This document shows positions 30,766-44,062 of a stretch of 64,000 nucleotides of DNA, one piece after another. The notes beneath the pieces were generated by a model. The model worked only from the letters and a program-made list of their open reading frames with translations, did not search any database and was not told the origin of the DNA. The position numbers and the translations under genes were made by a program. The number at the start of each line of letters is the position of its first letter. Within the stretch, counting starts at the first letter, position 1. Source of the DNA: Chrysoporthe austroafricana (lineage: Eukaryota > Ascomycota > Sordariomycetes > Diaporthales > Cryphonectriaceae); contig JYIP02000002.1 of the NCBI GenBank assembly GCA_001051155.2, forward strand, positions 2,735,583 through 2,799,582, written 5' to 3'.

Positions 30766-33613
30766 GACGTTGGAATTTCAAGGGTGGGCCTCGAAAGAAG
30801 TCCACCAAGAGCATGGCTTAGGATGAAGCTAGGCAAAGGCCCGAGTTCCCGAGACTCGACAGATCGCCTGCAACGCCTAGATTTTATACGACACATTTGC
30901 ATCGGCTGGGGAGTCGAGTTCTCTCTCCCAGATGATATGGACGGACAGCCAGAGGCCTGCATTTCTGGGGGAGTTCGAGGTGGAATTTCGGGCTCTTTAT
31001 GGAACATGACCAGGCATGGCCTCGTTCTGCTTTCCGCGCCTCTCTTGCCAAACCGAGGATTATGGACACTTTACAGTTTTATTTACTACTACCCAGGGTT
31101 TCTAACAACTTTTCTCTTTCTTCACCTTGGTCCTCAGCTACCACTATAATTCCTGACTTTCTCGTCTATGTCTCCTCGAATAGGTTCACGGCGTCCTGCG
31201 TGTGGTTGGTCAAAAAAATCAACAACTCTCATTATACCCTTCGCAATATTTTCGAAGACCATATGGTGTTCCCTCACGTGATGCGATCGTCCCATCACAC
31301 TCGTCGGCATAGAGTCGCAATGCATAGAGGCGAGGTCGTTACCGCTGTTAGCGCAGGCAGGATGGCCTGGGGCGGGAGACAAATGTATCCGCGTATTCCA
31401 GTCCTCCCTTCCTCCATGAGACACGCATCGGAACCGCCTGTCTGTCGGTGTTCTGCCATCGTCTTAATAGTTGATTTGAAGTGGGGGATTCGCGGTTGTC
31501 TGCTAGCTAGTGTATTGGCGAAGGAAGCAGGCCACGTCGATGTCACTCCTTGAGGGCGGGCGGGGGGGAGGGGAAGGGGGTTGAATAAATCTGGGCAGGT
31601 TCCCGGGACCACCTTCAGCTCCAAGGGTCGGTTCGATGAGAAATTTGCGTCAGACTTGATGTGTACATTTCTGTCCCTGAACGAAAACATGACTTACCAA
31701 GTTCTCTTCCGTGCGCTTGTTCCAAGGTTGTTTTTCCGGCGACCTGCAAGATGACCTGGGACGTTAGGCTAATTTCTTAGAAGTGAGAATGTATACTTGC
31801 AGGGAGGGGGAGACCAGCGAAATCATCTCACGAGGGATGCTCGCGGTTTTAGGTAGGGAGCTTTAAAACGCAGCTCTCCGTTCAACCCTCTTCCAAGCCC
31901 AACAATTCTATATCCCTAGCCTCATTCGAGGCGCTTCCGTCCCACAAAAACCAAAAAAACTCTATGCCTATGTTCGCAGCGTCTGTCGCATAGCCAGGGC
32001 AGCTATGCATCAACCAGAGCATCCACGTCTGGGTGATGGCTACGGCTCACTATATTTAGTGGATAATGAAGGGTGAGAGACTCGAAATCTACATTCTATC
32101 AAAGACCTTCTGAACAAGGTTCTTCTTTTCGGTTAATGGGTACCAGGCACGAACTACTCATAACAGCTCCTGCATGAAGGATTCTTTTTACATAGTTACT
32201 CTTATCGCTACCGTGTCAAGCCCTTTGACGGAATCGCTATATTAATAGTGGCTTTGGAGACGTAATCTTACTGGAAAGTAGCCAAAAACCGACTTTACGG
32301 CCTCAATACGCGTCACTATACAAGTGTGAACTCGATCTCTCGTCCCAAGAGGACGTTGAGCGCTTGTCATACAACGCCTTGCGCGGAAGTTCATCCGTAT
32401 AATTGTTTCTGTGTGAACATCTCTAGCTTGGGATGAAAAAGTCCTCCAAAACCATAATTATAGACTCCAGAGTCTCGTATTCCTTACTTATTAGAAGGAG
32501 AATCTAAACTACATGTTAGAAAGGGTTTTGTACAAGGTAAACTAAGACGAGCACAGGAAACAAGCTGAGTTCCACTTCGTTAAATGGACAGTACGGTTGG
32601 CCAGGATAAAACTATTTCGTAAAGTAGCAACTGTATCTCATTCCAGTCAGATTTCCGGAGCGTCCGTCGCAACGACTGCCTACGATCCAGGTGTTGATCC
32701 TGAAAATAACTGACAAAGAAGCCCCCAGGGCCACTAGACGAAGACGGATGTCTCTCCGCCGCAGGCTACTTATCGGACTACTGGCTTGATCGGGAACCAT
32801 AAATGGCTGATCAGATCTTCACTGACCACCCTTGAACGAGGCTGAAGTTAATTTTGCCTGATTGCACGAGGAAGGACTACTAAGACTGTCTGCAGAATCT
32901 GCTTGTTCAATGGGCACCAGACACCTGGTCTCGAGCGCCAGGCTCGGAAGATGCAGCCACAGCATGTGAGAGACACGAGCTCAAGCAGAGTCGATAACTG
33001 AGATCTCGTCATCTTTGTCTCGTTATTCTTTGCCTCAATCACAGGCTCTCCTCACAAAGTCAGCCCTGCCTTTATTATTACTTAGGCTGGCTTTTAAATT
33101 CAGCAGTCAGAATTACCTGCCTAGCTTTAGATGAACAAGTTCCCTGGGCCGCCTCGGTACTCGCACCAGTAGCGTAAACTCTGTTACGGAAGTCTGATGC
33201 TGTATCAGTTTCCCTTATTAACGCCAACCTTGGAACCTTTCTCCAGCCAGAAATTGACGAACCGGGAAGCGAAGAGCTCAGCGGTTATGTATTCGTTGGT
33301 CGTAGACTGCTGTATATATATATTGTGAAGGAGAACCTACAGAGTACGATGAGGGAGGATGAATCCAGGAAGCCGAAAGGCAGGAAGAGCTCAGTTCGGA
33401 ACCGAAACCGGCACAATCGCCGGCGCCGGCCAACCGAGCACAAGGCCCTAGCTCTGCCCCGCTGCGCTGGCCCCTGCAGGGACTTTGTTCTGGGTGAACC
33501 TAATAAGATGAAGTGGCGGGAGGAATCCAATTCCTGCCAACTGTTTCGTCACTTCGCCCCTTCTACTCTCCCAAACCTTCGACCTCGTAACGGATTCGTA
33601 TCATTACGCAAGA
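30766..33613. other. Gene-free, AT-richer stretch, 2.8 kb
   Basis: Contains the ras 3' UTR at the left and the IDI1 promoter at the right. Between about 31900 and 33300 the DNA is clearly AT-richer than the rest of the window, with no open frame over 70 codons, which suggests a decayed repeat or simply noncoding DNA. No domain-bearing frame seen. Confidence 0.5.
33313..33324 (+). promoter_or_regulatory. TATA-like tract upstream of IDI1
   Basis: TATATATATATT about 290 bp before the IDI1 ATG. Position and sequence would suit a TATA element with a long 5' UTR, but it could be a chance TA run. Confidence 0.25.
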
Positions 33614-34532
<919 letters not shown>

Positions 34533-35959
34533 ACGCGCTGCGATTGAGTCGACCTTCCTTCCCTCGGCTCGGAAAAGATATAATGAAAGATGACAGGAGG
34601 GACATTGGTTTCTTCACTTCATGCATTACAGGGTCTTATGACCTAGGTTACTCGGAAGATATCCCTCCCCGGCAGTTAGGAAAGTCCGGCATCGTCTGCT
34701 TTTCGAGTTCAGCACTAATAGAACAATTGGCAAGGATCCTGCAGAGGCATCTGCCAACTGGCATCCCGTTGTTGTGGCACCTCTGTGCGATCTCTTTGCC
34801 GTCCGGCCTCATAAGTTATGCCAGTGCCGTCTCCGCCGAGGAAGTCAAAACGTGCTGGTTGGAGGTTGGAGAAAGCAACAAGCCGAAGGATGAGCACGAG
34901 ACCTCCACTGCATGCAATTGATTGGGCACGGCTTGACGATTCGCGCTCACGGTTACCCAGCATAGCCAGCCAGCATTGCGTTGCACATGCATCTCCCGTC
35001 GTATTGTGGATTCGGCCACCTAGGTCGTGCTAGGTAATGCTTTCTCGAGATGGTCTGTCTGGTCCGTCAACCCAGGGTCAGTGTCCTGACTTATCTCCTC
35101 TATTGGCCCTCTTCTCCACTGTCTTCCCCGGAGGCCCATATTTCTCTCTATCTAAGCCCGGGATGCAACAGATATGGCTGGGCGCGCCGGCGAGGTTTCC
35201 GGCAAAGTCGGCTTATTCGGGCAGTTTCACCCTGCGGCTTACCGTGATGACATGCTCCAGTGGATCTTTCCTATTCAGACGGTTACAGGCGAGCATCCCG
35301 CGCCCAGTGGCACCTAGTCTCAGCCAAGATGGCGTCCTCGGTGTAGCGCTACTCCCCAACTCCGAACGCTTTAGTGACCGGGCCAAAGCCAGTCAGTGCA
35401 CGCCTATTTAACCCTCCCGCCTCCCAACGGCTCCTATGTCTCCCCTCTCCTCAAAGCGCAGCCTCATATCAAACCTTTGAATCAGGACGTCTTGTACACA
35501 CATACACCTTGCATGATATCCAGATAAACACAAAAGACCGCAAACTTCTGCACGGAGTTGTCTTTCCACGGACTAACCTGCGGCGTATAAAACGACCTCA
35601 CCTTCTCTACCTATAGCCACGCTCTAGCGTTCCAAACAACCAGCAGACCTCGTGCGATTTGGCCGGTAACCTCGAGTTACTTCAACCTCGTCCCTACACC
35701 CCAGATACCCATTTGAGGATTTTTCGTCAAGCCTACGCCTTGATGTCTGTTGACAAACGCACCTCACTCTACTGCCTTGACCACCCCTCTCGCTTCATGC
35801 CCGTTTCGAGGTCGCAACTCTCGAAAGACCACACGGGCGACAGTAACTTAAATAAACGCAGTACTTAGATTGGAGCAGGTGAGAAATTCACCCCTCGTAT
35901 GCGTCAATGTAGTCAGCTTGACAGCTGACCCTCCTCCCTCATGGAGCAGACAGCCCAGC
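34533..35959. other. Intergenic stretch, 1.4 kb
   Basis: IDI1 3' UTR and the promoter/5' leader of the GNAT gene. Short frames only; none credible. The last 80 bp contain a probable 5' UTR intron, listed separately. Confidence 0.55.
35879..35949 (+). other. Probable 5' UTR intron of the GNAT gene
   Basis: Donor GTGAGA at 35879, a GCTGAC branch-like site and acceptor GAGCAG ending at 35949, 10 bp before the ATG at 35960. The 8-mer TGGAGCAG occurs immediately before the donor and again as the last eight bases of the intron, so the intron is bounded by a direct repeat. No transcript evidence is available from the sequence alone. Confidence 0.5.
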
Positions 35960-36821
35960 ATGGCGAACGTAAGCAGTTCTACCGTGACCTACGTCGAGTT
36001 GAAGCACTCGCTCGTGCCCAAGAAGTGGGGCGAGGCCGTCCGGGTTATCAACATGGCGGAGTGTAAGGAGGTCGCGCTCTCGCTGGCGCACGCCTTCGCG
36101 GCTGACGACCTGTCCTACTACCTGCTCAACTCGGACGACATGGCCAGCCTGTCGCAGGAGGAGAAGTGGCGACTGCACGTCGACATCTTTAACTACCTCG
36201 TGGCGGCCCACTGCCTCCGAGGAGAGGTCCACGTCATCGGTCCGGATTACGAGGGGGTCGCCCTCTGGATGCCGCCCGGCTGCGACATGGACGACTGGTG
36301 GACGATACTCAGGAGCGGAATGTGGCGGCTCTACTTCCAGCTCTCCGCGGAGGGCAGGGAGCGTTACTACAATGAGCTCCTGCCGCTCCTGCACGACACC
36401 AAGTTGGAGGTCCTCGGCGAGCGAGATAATAACGCTTATTATCTCGTGTACCTGGGGACCAAGCCGCATGCCCGAGGCCGTGGCTATGCTCGCAGGCTCC
36501 TCCAGACCATGATTGAGAGAGTATGTCCCTTACGCCAGCCCCTTTCCGCGATGGTCTCAGCCTGGTACTAACATGCCTCTACAGGCTGATGCTGAGAACA
36601 GGCCTGTTTACCTTGAGTCGAGTTCCCTAGCCAACAACGCCTACTACGAAAAGTTTGGCTTCGTGGTTAAGAAGGAGATCTTCCTCAAGCGTGGACCTGC
36701 GCCGGTCCAGCTGTCAGTTATGGTCCGTGAGCCTCAGCCCGCCCCTAAGTTTGCTAACAGCACTGCCGCGCCTGTCAATGGCCTGAAGTCCAAGACGACT
36801 GCTGCCATCAAGATGGCGTAG
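35960..36821 (+). CDS. GNAT-family N-acetyltransferase
   Basis: Two exons, 35960-36520 and 36585-36821, 265 aa. The intron has a GTATGT donor and a perfect TACTAAC branch site. The N-terminal half (LAHAFAADDLSYYLL, GVALWMPPGCDMDDWWTIL) is of the type seen in fungal GNAT proteins. The acetyl-CoA binding motif is YLVYLGTKPHARGRGYARRL, with the RGRGYA pyrophosphate loop, and exon 2 supplies PVYLESSSLANNAYYEKFGF, the conserved end of the GNAT fold. It should transfer acetyl from acetyl-CoA to an amine; the substrate cannot be told. The start at 35960 was chosen because it follows a likely 5' UTR intron; the open frame upstream has no ATG. The C-terminal 40 residues are Pro/Ala/Lys-rich and probably disordered. 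Confidence 0.82.
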
Positions 36822-37482
36822 GAGAGCAGCTTGTGGGGCTGCTGCAGCCTGGGCCCGCCGGCGGGGGTCATCCGCCCCGGGCCTCAGGAAGCGTGGGGTT
36901 GCTGGATCACCGTCGGATCCTTGACAGTGAGTGCATGGCTGAGCACCAACGATGCTCGGCCTGCTGTAGCTCGTCTTGTTCCTTGATGCGTGCTTCTCAG
37001 TGTGACGTGTGTGCATGTGTCTTTTTTTTTTTTTTTTTTTTTTTTTTNGGTGTGTGGGTGGGGTTGTTGGGGGGGGGGGGTGGTGCGTTGTTTTTTTTTT
37101 TTTTTTTTTTTTTTTGGTCGTGTTACCGTGGAAAACGTTGAGAGAGCCATCGTGCTTTCGGGATTTTGCACCAGTTTACTGCAAAGTCTCAGGTGTCGTC
37201 GGAGGTTTCAACAACTATCCCATGTCTTCTTCTTCACTAACAGTCGTTACCGGCACTTTTTGGCACTCAGCAAGCCTATGGGCAGTTTCTGATTTCGTTA
37301 TTTTAGCCATCAAACAGTCCAGTCCCTACATCATAGGTATTATCATCAATAAAAACGAAAAAAAAGAGGCAATACCCTGCCTACAAAAACGCCGCTCAGA
37401 CCACCAAGACATGCTGGACCTGGTAGAACGTGAACCTCCCATGACCTCCATGACAACATCAAAGCCAGGCAAATTTCCCCGA
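36822..37482. other. Intergenic stretch between convergent genes
   Basis: About 660 bp between the GNAT and RFA2 stop codons. It holds the poly-T/N block listed separately; no gene seen. Confidence 0.6.
37022..37115. repeat. Homopolymer block with an undetermined base
   Basis: 26 T (37022-37047), one N at 37048, a G/T-only spacer with a long G run up to 37080, then 25 T (37091-37115). The architecture is very like that of the block at 518-620: homopolymer, single N, G-rich spacer, same homopolymer. Sequence here is unreliable. Confidence 0.85.
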
Positions 37483-38498
37483 TCAGTACTCGAGTATTGC
37501 CCACGTCTCGTCGTCTACAGTGGTGTACACTAGGCCATTAGCAAGCAACTCATCCGCCGCACCCAAGATATCTCGGGTCGACAGCCCTGTGCTGCTCGTG
37601 ATAAGGTTCAGATGCACACCCTCGTTGCCACCCGGGGTGTTCGTCAGGAACTGGTACATCTTCCTCGCGTTCGGACCACACGAGCCCAACTTGGCCGCCT
37701 CCTCACTCCTGCCGTTTTGCCCGCCGTATTGATCCACAAACATGCCCTGGCCTGCGTCCACATTGCCATCGCCGTTCATCTTTCCGTTCTGCCCGTCGGC
37801 ACCATCCAGCGGGCCCTTGGTGTAGTACAGGTGCACGTACGTGGCCTCCAACTGGTGGTAGGTGACCTCGTTAAAATGGTCGATGGGGCGGACGAAGTGG
37901 GCGGCGATGTGCCGCTTGCCGTTGAACGACTTGAGGCGCCCCCACACGCGCACGTACTGGTCCAGCGCGAACTTCGGAATCGCTTCCTCCTGCTTGTCGG
38001 GGTCGACCCACTTCTTGATGTCGATGGTGCCCGTGCCGTCGTCCAGCCGGTACGTGATGTTGGTCGACTGCGGGTTCACGGAGCGCACCTGCGCGACGAT
38101 GGTCACCTGCGTGATGGGGTGCCCATCGATCAAGAATTCGGCGCCTGGATAGGCCTCTTCGAGGTCGAGGAGCTGTTTGATGGTCACGGGCCGGAGGGAC
38201 TCGTCGGCAAAGCCCTGTGGCGGGAGAGGAGCGTGTTAGACCATGCCGGGAACGTGAAGAGCATTAGGAAGGGAAAGACGCTGTGCTGTAGTGATGCTCG
38301 TGGCTGTGAGCTTCGCACATACCTTCTGTCCGCCCTGAGCACCCTGGCTACCAGACTGGGACGCGCTATAGACGAAGCCGCCTCCGTCCTCGCCACCTTG
38401 GGCGCCGTAAGAGGTCTTGGTGAAGCCACCGTATGAGGCTGCCATAGACGTTAGTCTGAGGGATGCAAGTGTGAGAGGAGGGGCGAATGCATACTCAT
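37483..38498 (-). CDS. RFA2: Replication protein A 32-kDa subunit
   Basis: Three exons: 38498-38495, 38438-38323, 38214-37483; 283 aa. I prefer the ATG at 38498, which gives a 4-nt coding exon (ATGA), because the following intron has a GTATGC donor and a GACTAAC branch site 13 nt before its acceptor; the product begins MTSYGGFTKTSYGAQGG. The alternative ATG at 38445 (MAASYGG) would lie inside that intron and differs only in the first residues. The Gly/Ser/Gln-rich N-terminus is the phosphorylated tail. The OB fold follows (ESLRPVTIKQLL, VTIVAQVRSVNPQSTNITY, DDGTGTIDIKKW, VRVWGRLKSFNGKRHIAAHF). The C-terminal winged helix (GVHLNLITSSTGLSTRDI, LANGLVYTTVDDETW) recruits repair factors. It acts in the RPA trimer on single-stranded DNA. 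Confidence 0.93.
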
Positions 38499-39192
38499 CG
38501 TGAGTGTGGGGCGGTGGTGTTGGTGTTGGATGTTGGTAGGAAGAAGAAAGGTTGGTGGGGTGCCGGAGACGCGTCCCAGAAATCTAGGTGACGCGCCTTG
38601 GGGAAGACCACTTTACGGCTGGGGCTTAGTGGCAGGGGTGCCTGGAGTGCAACGCGCACGAGCCATGCCACCCACTGTAGCGATCTCGGGGCTTGTATTG
38701 ACGCTCCTCCAGGTGACCGAGAGGGAACGTTTTCCTGGACGATGTCACTGCTCGTAGTCTGCCGAATATATCTGGTCCTGCATTTCTGCCAAAGGCGAGA
38801 CTATCGGAGATTGCGTCTGAAGCATGCACTTACACCCCCATTTCATCGAGACGTCCCTGAGAGCTGCTGTCTGTGGTGATTCGATCGTATTCTATGCGCA
38901 TGTGGCGAAGAGATCGAGTGACATGCGCCCACGCCTCAGCGGGTCGCTTTAGCCTCGGCTCGGGCAGATTATTACGGTAACTTTCCAGGGTGCACACTGC
39001 ATCTACCTAGCTTAAGTAGCTTGTCATGAACCTCACATCCCCCCTCGTCAATCACTCACACCATTCTATAATACTTGGCACCCTTTCCCCGCAAAACGTA
39101 GATTAAAGACATTTCGTCGAACCACTTGCACTCCCGTTCCATACTGAGATTTCCATCCTCCCCGATAAGAACAGCCATCATTCATCACCGCC
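38499..39192. other. Divergent promoter region, RFA2 / peroxisomal Lon
   Basis: About 694 bp between two divergent start codons. It contains a CCTCGG-core element nearer Lon. No gene seen. Confidence 0.55.
38951..38961. promoter_or_regulatory. CCTCGG-core element upstream of peroxisomal Lon (AGCCTCGGCTC)
   Basis: The same 11-mer as in the FOX2 promoter, about 235 bp before the Lon start codon. CCTCGG is the known FarA/FarB core for fatty-acid and peroxisome genes in filamentous ascomycetes; use here is inference. Confidence 0.4.
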
Positions 39193-42100
39193 ATGCCTCG
39201 GTCACATTCGGCAACTTTGCCCATCATCCCCCTCCCACAGGGCATGGTCCTCCTGCCTGGCATCGTCAACCGTATCCCCGTGTCGTCAGCCCGGCCCGAC
39301 ATACCAGCACTCCTCTCCACCGTCTACAGCCGCGCCGGCTCTAGGACCTCAAAGGGCAGGATAGAGAGCGTGCCCATAGCATGTGTGCCCCAGGCCCGAG
39401 TCCTGTCGTTGATGGGCCCGAACGGTCAACTCCTTATCGAGAACGGAGAGAAGGCCCACTCTAAGGGTGACGCCGGCGGCCCTGATTCTACCTCTGTGAC
39501 CAAGGAAGACCTGTTCAATTCCGGCGTAGCCGCAAAGATCACCGGCGTCGAGGGCCGCGGCACGGGGGAATTCTCGTTGCTCGTGAAGGGCGTCGCAAGA
39601 GTAAAGGTGGATAAGATCTACCAGACGCAGCCTTACTTTGAGGGCAAGATAACCTACCATCAAGATGAAGGTGAGGCACCCACGTTGTCGCTGCGGGATG
39701 TCCGGGACCAAGAACCGAGAACACTGGAGAGGGACCTAGAGAACTAGAACAGTATCGGTTATGATATTGGAAGGGGAGGAGGGTAGTGCTTCGCATATGG
39801 TGACACATGCCATCTTATGCCGATAGCTAAGGACCAGCGTCCTGCGAACCTGTTCGCCTGGATTCTCATGTCCTCTCCACCCCCAGGGTCTTTCTGTCTG
39901 ATTATCTAGGACCTCTAAATCAAGAGATAGCGCTGTCCGGATCCCTGCTAACACTCCATCTTAGTACTATCCGATGACCACTCGGTACAGGAGATGTTCA
40001 CAAGCCTGAGGCTTTTATCTCGAGAGCTTGTGGCTATACTTCGGTTTGCCGCTCTGTTACCGCGACCGTCAGGCTCCCCAGCTCTGTCACCGATCCTCGC
40101 AAGAAGACTAGACTGGTTCATCAACCAGAAGACACTGGCTGAAGCGGGCTTTCTGGCTGATTTTATGGCCAATGTTTGCGAGACTGACTTTCAAGAGAAG
40201 CTCAAAGTTCTGTCCTTGTTTGATGTGAAGGAAAGGATGAGCTATGTGATCAACTTGCTCGACCGACAAGTTGGGAACATCAAGAATAATGTCAAGATCA
40301 CTAGCTTCACTACATCTGCGATCCCCATCATCATTGACACGGACGATAAGGACAGTGGCCAAGACCAGGCTCAGAGGAAGTCGCGCGCTCCGGTCCGCAG
40401 CCCCATGAACGGGTTTGCGATACCATTTTCAGCCCAAAGGGGCAGGGGCCAGGCCGGTGGCGGTGACGATGGTGATGATGAGCCTAATGAGATCGAAGAA
40501 CTACAAAAGAGGCTGGAGGCGGCCAAATTGTTACCGGAAGCCGCCAAGATCGCCGAGAAAGAGATCAAAAGACTCAAGAAGATGAACCCCGCCCAGGCAG
40601 ATTATGCAGTCACGAGGACATACCTGGAGACCTTAGCAGAGATACCTTGGACTACGGTGACCGAAGACCGATTGGGACCAAATACTCTGACAGCAGCTAG
40701 AAAGCAGCTGGATGACGACCACTACGGCTTGGATAAGGTGAAGAAGCGACTCCTAGAGTACCTTGCGGTGCTGCGACTCAAGCAGTCCATCAACGAGGAC
40801 ATTGACGCCAAGATAAAACAGGCGCAGGAAGAAACCGCCAGCTTGGGATTGAGCAAAGCAGGCAAAGAAAGCGCACCCAGTACCGGCGATGTGGATGAGC
40901 AGGTCAAGGTGAGCAACGCGAGGCTCGCATTATTGAAGGGCAAACGGATGATGGACAAGTCACCAATCTTGCTACTTGTTGGCCCTCCAGGGGTTGGAAA
41001 GACCAGCATCGCTCGATCGCTGGCACAGGCCTTGGGCAGAAAGTTCCATCGAATTTCACTTGGAGGTGTGAGAGACGAGGCGGAAATCCGTGGGCATCGC
41101 AGAACGTACGTCGCCGCTATGCCCGGTTTGATAGTCCAGGGATTACGAAAAGTTGGCGTCGCAAATCCCGTCTTCCTTCTTGACGAGATTGACAAGCTAG
41201 GCCACGCGAATTTTCAGGGCGATCCGTCAGCAGCGATGCTGGAAGTCCTGGACCCGGAGCAGAATCACACCTTCACGGACCATTACGTCAATACACCCAT
41301 AGATTTGAGCAAGGTGCTGTTCATTGCGACAGCGAACAGTTTGGACACGATCCCAGCTCCCCTAATGGACCGCATGGAGATGATCTACCTGCCTGGCTAT
41401 ACGACAGTCGAAAAGCGACATATCGCAACCGAGCACCTTATTCCGAAGCAAATCCGCGTCAACGGACTGGAGGAGGGGCAGATCAAATTTACCGAGGAGG
41501 TTGTCGCAAAGATCATCGACTCGTATACTCGTGAGGCCGGCGTCCGCAATTTGGAGCGCGAGATCGGATCGTGTTGCCGAGCCAAAGCGGTCGAGTATGC
41601 CGATGCCAAAGACAACGGGCGACTGGAAACCTACAAGCCGCAGCTCACAGTCGAGGATGTCGAGAACATCCTTGGTATCGAGAGGTTCGAGGAAGAGATC
41701 GCTGAGAAGACAAGCCGACCAGGCATTGTCACTGGACTGGTGGCTTACAGTTCAGGAGGCAATGGCAGCATCCTCTTTATCGAAGTGCAAGACTTTCCCG
41801 GCGCTGGCACGGTTCAGCTCACGGGCAACCTACAAAATGTTTTGAAGGAGAGTGTTGAAGTAGCTCTCACTGTAAGTGTTCCATCTTTCACAGTCTTTAT
41901 ATGCTACAAACTCTGCTGTCATTGCATTTCATGCCATCTTTCGGTTGGAACTCCATTCGCATACTCTGTACCACTTCACGCATCTAGTGTACTAAGTTTC
42001 AATAGTGGGTAAAAGCGCACGCCTTTGAGCTTGGCCTAGTCCATGAGCCCTCACAGAATATCATGAAGGACCGATCGCTTCATGTCCATTGTCCCAGCGG

Positions 42101-42603
42101 CGCAATTCCCAAAGACGGTCCTAGCTCAGGAATAGCCCAGACGATAGCTCTGATCTCTTTATTCTCAGGCCGTGCTGTGCCACCTACCATCGCAATGACT
42201 GTAAGTACTGCACCGCCCAACTCACGCGCGTTATGGAACCGAGGACTAATGCGAATCCTATTACTAGGGAGAGATATCGCTTCGAGGCAAGGTCCTGCCT
42301 GTCGGCGGAATCAAGGAGAAATTGATCGGAGCTTTAAGGGCTGGAGTAAAGACCGTTCTACTGCCCTCGTCAAATCGCAAGGACGTCAAAGACCTGCCTC
42401 AAGAGGTCAAAGATGGACTAGAGATCGTTCACGTCAGGTACGTCTCGCTCGGGCGTGCCGCGCCCCTGACTTCGCCGTGCTGTTGCCTCAAGTGCCTTGC
42501 TGACTTCTCAAACAGTCACATCTGGGAAGCTATCCGCTATGTGTGGCCCGATGTTCACTGGCCCGCTGATCACGAGCTGCCAAGTATGCACAGCCGTCTG
42601 TAA
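39193..42603 (+). CDS. Peroxisomal Lon protease
   Basis: Five exons: 39193-39670, 39965-41871, 42006-42200, 42268-42437, 42516-42603; 945 aa. Intron 1 is long (294 nt); its donor lies at GAAG|GTGAGG, before the stop codon that ends the first open frame. The N-terminal LON substrate domain spans about 1-270. Walker [10 protein letters not shown] is at about 499-507, Walker [11 protein letters not shown] follows, then the sensor region [19 protein letters not shown]. The protease has [10 protein letters not shown] with the catalytic Ser near 835 and GGIKEKL with the partner Lys near 876. The protein ends MHSRL: SRL is a canonical PTS1, and there is no mitochondrial presequence, so this is the peroxisomal enzyme (LONP2 type), not mitochondrial Pim1. 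It removes damaged or unassembled matrix proteins such as beta-oxidation enzymes. A Gly/Asp-rich linker ([12 protein letters not shown]) precedes the AAA part. Confidence 0.93.
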
Positions 42604-44062
42604 GCACGTCGCTTCCGCACGTTGTCACAGCCAACGATACCGAGACACTGTTCACGCGGACAACGAGGTAAGGGAACACTCGGAAGTTCCGCCGCGCCGA
42701 GGCCGGCTGCCTCCCATCCCATTGGCTCACTCATTCCTTGATTACTATCTGTCGTTGGCCGTTGGGGCGGTACGTCGGACGAGTATCGAGAACCCACGTT
42801 GCGCGCTATGCGAGGACGCGGGGTGACGCAGCAGCAGCGTCGGCACTTACCTGCGTCGGGCAGGTCGCGGATATAGTGGTTTCTCGTCTAAATCTTGGGA
42901 TGGAATCTCTGTGTAATAAGAGATCTGCAGCAAGTGACGAAGGCCAGTTGTTGCGGGCGAACCAAGGAAGGAAATGCTGTTGCTGACGAGAGGACGAGAA
43001 AGAGACGGGGTTTGGCCGTGAGGAGAATTAAACGCTGCTGCCCGACAGAAACACAAGACCTGAACGAGAAGGCAGCAGGTAGCAGGCCGGCGCATTCGCT
43101 ATGGCTTCTCTAATTGTGTAGTATGTCTCCTCTTCCTGCAATGCAAGTCTTACGCGGGGCGTGCAATGTCAGCCCATCTTATATGTCCGGTTCAACAGCG
43201 TCGTTTAATTGCGAGATCTTGGGGCGCACCTCGCACAAGAATAATTGGGGATAACGAACTGAAGTCGTCGATCCGCGGACGGCGTCCACCATCCACCATC
43301 TCAACTCTCCGTGCTACGTACGACAATCTGACACCGGCGGCCGACGATCGCCGTTGTCCCCAGGCTTGGTATTCGTTCGTCCGACGCGGGCTTGCGTCGC
43401 GCCCGTCCTACGCAGTGGCTTGGTTCCAGGCTGTCTACCGTTACTACTGAGTCTCGGCTCAACTTGCGGGTACTGGCCAGCCGGTCAGACTGTTGCTGCG
43501 CAGTTACGCCCTCCGCGTTGCTGTCTACGGTCCAGCCAGGCGTGGTCAGCAGACGTGCTGCTGCCGTAGGAGCTGCCTTCGGGAGCCCATCCAGCGGCTT
43601 CTGTCCTGCCCCGTTCCCACGCCCCTGGGAAATTCGACGGGGACGGGAATGCAGGCACGCCGGCTGCAGTGCGTGCGAAATGTCCCGGTCAGCGGAGCCC
43701 TTGCCCTACGGCCACCCGATCGTGTGGATGGGCGCGCAGGAGGAGACACGCGCGACCGTAACAAGGGGGAACACGATAACGGCGTCATCCTGTGCATGCC
43801 CAATTACCCGTAATCGTTGGTTCCGCGCGATGTCCCGGTTGCGCTTCTGACGTGCCCCCGAACCGTGACCGCGCGCTACATCTTCATGCGTGTCTAATTT
43901 TACACCCATGGTCAAACATCCTATTGCCAAAACCCGCTCCACGTGCCAACTAAAGTGTTTTGCCGCATCCAAAAGGCGATCTGATGGGGTTTGGGGGGAG
44001 GGGTAACCGGACGAACACTAGACGACAACCTCCGCAGCTGTTCATGCGCCGTGTCGAGCAAT

